In this document: positions 4,621 through 5,592 of the stretch, one piece after another
Layout: each line of letters opens with the position of its first letter
Position numbering within the stretch: the stretch's first letter is position 1
Assembly (NCBI GenBank): GCA_946543095.1
Contig: CAMNLO010000131.1
Location: forward strand, 1 to 5,592
Direction: 5' to 3'
Origin: an uncultured bacterium
GTDB taxonomy: Bacteria > Bacillota > Clostridia > Lachnospirales > Lachnospiraceae
DNA length: 5,592 nt
Notes under the pieces: generated by a model
What the model was told of the DNA's origin: nothing
Databases searched by the model: none
The model's input: only the letters and a program-made list of their open reading frames with translations
Made by a program: the position numbers and the translations under genes

Positions 4621-5484
4621 ATGAGGATCGGACTGATCGGACTCGGGAATATGGGAAAGGCACTGTTAAAGGGGATCCTGAAGGAGGGGAGCCTGAAGCC
4701 CTCTGATATCCTGGCTTCCAGCGGACTCAGGGAAGAGGAGGAGGCCGCGGCAAAGGAATTTGGCATCCGTGTCACACCGGAGAACAGGGAGGCAGCGAAG
4801 GAGGCGGATATCCTGATCCTTGCGGTAAAGCCCCAGGTCATGCCCGGAGTTCTGGAAGAGCTTCGGGGCAGCATCCCGAAGGAGTGCGTGGTGCTTTCCA
4901 TCGCTGCGGGGATCTCCATTGCCATGCTGGAGGAAAACCTGAACACGCCCCATTCCGCACGCCCCGCTGCCGACGGCAGCACGGAGTGGCTTGAGGAGCT
5001 GAACCGGGAACCCAGGATCGCCAGAGCCATGCCCAATACCCCGGCCCTGGTGGGAGCCGGGACCACGGCGGTCTCCTTCACGGAAAACGTGTCGGCGGAA
5101 CAAAGGGAGGCGGTAAAGAAGCTCCTTTCCGGCTGCGGTCTGGTGCGGGAGCTTCCGGAGAAGCTGATGGACGCAGTGGTGGCTGTCAGCGGTTCCTCCC
5201 CTGCCTATGTATTTCTGTTTATCGAGGCCCTGGCGGATGCTGCCGTGAAGGAGGGAATGCCCAGAGCCCTTGCCTATGAATTTGCCGCAGGCTCCGTTAT
5301 GGGCTCTGCGAAGCTGATGCTGGAAACCGGAAGGCATCCCGGGGAACTGAAGGATATGGTCTGCTCTCCTGCCGGAACCACCATTGAGGCTGTCCGGGTG
5401 CTGGAGGAAGGCGGCTTCAGAGGGCTGGTGATGGATGCCGCATCTGCCTGCGCCGACAGGTCCAGGGAGCTGGCCCAGGAGTAA
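4621..5484 (+). CDS. proC: Pyrroline-5-carboxylate reductase
   Basis: This 287-residue cytoplasmic enzyme catalyses the last step of proline synthesis, the NAD(P)H-dependent reduction of 1-pyrroline-5-carboxylate to proline. The N-terminal Rossmann fold shows GLGNMG (7-12) and AVKPQ (68-72), with MPNTPALVGAG (137-147) at the active-site edge. The C-terminal helical dimer domain carries SGSSPAY (190-196) and the family signature around ELKDMVCSPAGTTIEAV (242-258). The protein is about 15-20 residues longer than usual. The excess is at residues about 107-130, rich in polar and charged residues (SARPAADGSTEWLEE), between AGISIAMLEE and the IARAMPNTP strand, where relatives have a short turn. It is transcribed alone, divergently from the glucan genes. 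The stop TAA at 5482-5484 is followed by weak hairpins. Confidence 0.96.
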   Translation: MRIGLIGLGNMGKALLKGILKEGSLKPSDILASSGLREEEEAAAKEFGIRVTPENREAAKEADILILAVKPQVMPGVLEELRGSIPKECVVLSIAAGISIAMLEENLNTPHSARPAADGSTEWLEELNREPRIARAMPNTPALVGAGTTAVSFTENVSAEQREAVKKLLSGCGLVRELPEKLMDAVVAVSGSSPAYVFLFIEALADAAVKEGMPRALAYEFAAGSVMGSAKLMLETGRHPGELKDMVCSPAGTTIEAVRVLEEGGFRGLVMDAASACADRSRELAQE

Positions 5485-5499
5485 TATCACTGATCAAAA

Positions 5500-5534
5500 C
5501 TCCTGTCGCGCTGTCCTTCGGGAGCCTTTGCTTT
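5500..5534 (+). terminator. Possible weak terminator of proC
   Basis: CTCCTG (5500-5505) can pair with CGGGAG (5519-5524), with one T-G pair, around a 13-nt loop, and is followed by CCTTTGCTTT. The stem is short and the T-tract interrupted, so termination would be inefficient. It may instead be part of an interspersed repeat. Confidence 0.3.
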
Positions 5535-5549
5535 ACAATTAGCGTAAAG
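5531..5549. repeat. Short inverted repeat CTTTAC-N7-GTAAAG
   Basis: The arms at 5531-5536 and 5544-5549 are perfect 6-bp complements around AATTAGC. With the stem at 5500-5524 and a third small dyad (AACAC 5575-5579, GTGTT 5585-5589) it fills the 108-bp stretch after proC. I see no gene there; the function is unknown. Confidence 0.5.
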
Positions 5550-5592
5550 ATACTTTCGGAAAAATAGAATGGGCAACACCCCCTGTGTTATG

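Noticed and set aside
4666..5490. Long minus-strand open frame opposite proC
   Set aside because: Its translation shows no family motifs and is rich in Gly, His and Arg. It mirrors the codon bias of proC, which has clear motifs and a strong ribosome-binding site.

Overview
The window looks like chromosomal DNA of an anaerobic Firmicute, most likely a member of the Clostridia near the Lachnospiraceae. This is inferred from moderately GC-rich genes with strong G-rich Shine-Dalgarno sites, the style of the phosphofructokinase, SpoU-type methyltransferase and ProC proteins, and a GH5-plus-cellulose-synthase pair of the kind found in Clostridia. No database search was possible.

Layout, left to right. 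Positions 1-303 (+) hold the C-terminal 100 codons of 6-phosphofructokinase (pfkA). A 143-bp gap (304-446) follows. It carries four copies of a short dyad-symmetric repeat, consensus GAGTTATGTTAACT, and the last copy contains the start codon of the next gene. That gene (447-1247, +) is a TrmH/SpoU-family RNA 2'-O-methyltransferase. It converges on, and overlaps by 8 bp, a minus-strand locus at 1240-4484. This locus has a secreted, membrane-anchored GH5 endoglucanase-like protein first (3252-4484) and then a BcsA-like family 2 glycosyltransferase with a PilZ-like tail (1240 to about 3164). The glycosyltransferase frame is broken by an apparent single-base deletion in an A-run near 2778-2782, so it appears as an N-terminal and a C-terminal half. 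A 136-bp divergent promoter region (4485-4620) with a 23-bp near-palindrome separates this locus from proC (4621-5484, +), which encodes pyrroline-5-carboxylate reductase. The last 108 bp (5485-5592) contain small hairpins and no gene.

How the genes work together. The GH5 and GT2 genes look like a minimal two-gene operon for a secreted beta-glucan. The GT2 would polymerise and export the chain, and the anchored GH5 would trim it on the outer face, as in clostridial ccsZ-ccsA and bacterial bcsZ-bcsA pairs. No BcsB-like partner is present in the window. pfkA, the methyltransferase and proC are housekeeping genes with no obvious link to it.

The points most worth a second look are: the repeat array, whose core matches the XerD arm of Firmicute dif sites; the broken and start-codon-poor GT2 gene, which lies in the same frame as the GH5; the degenerate PilZ domain; and the divergent operator region.
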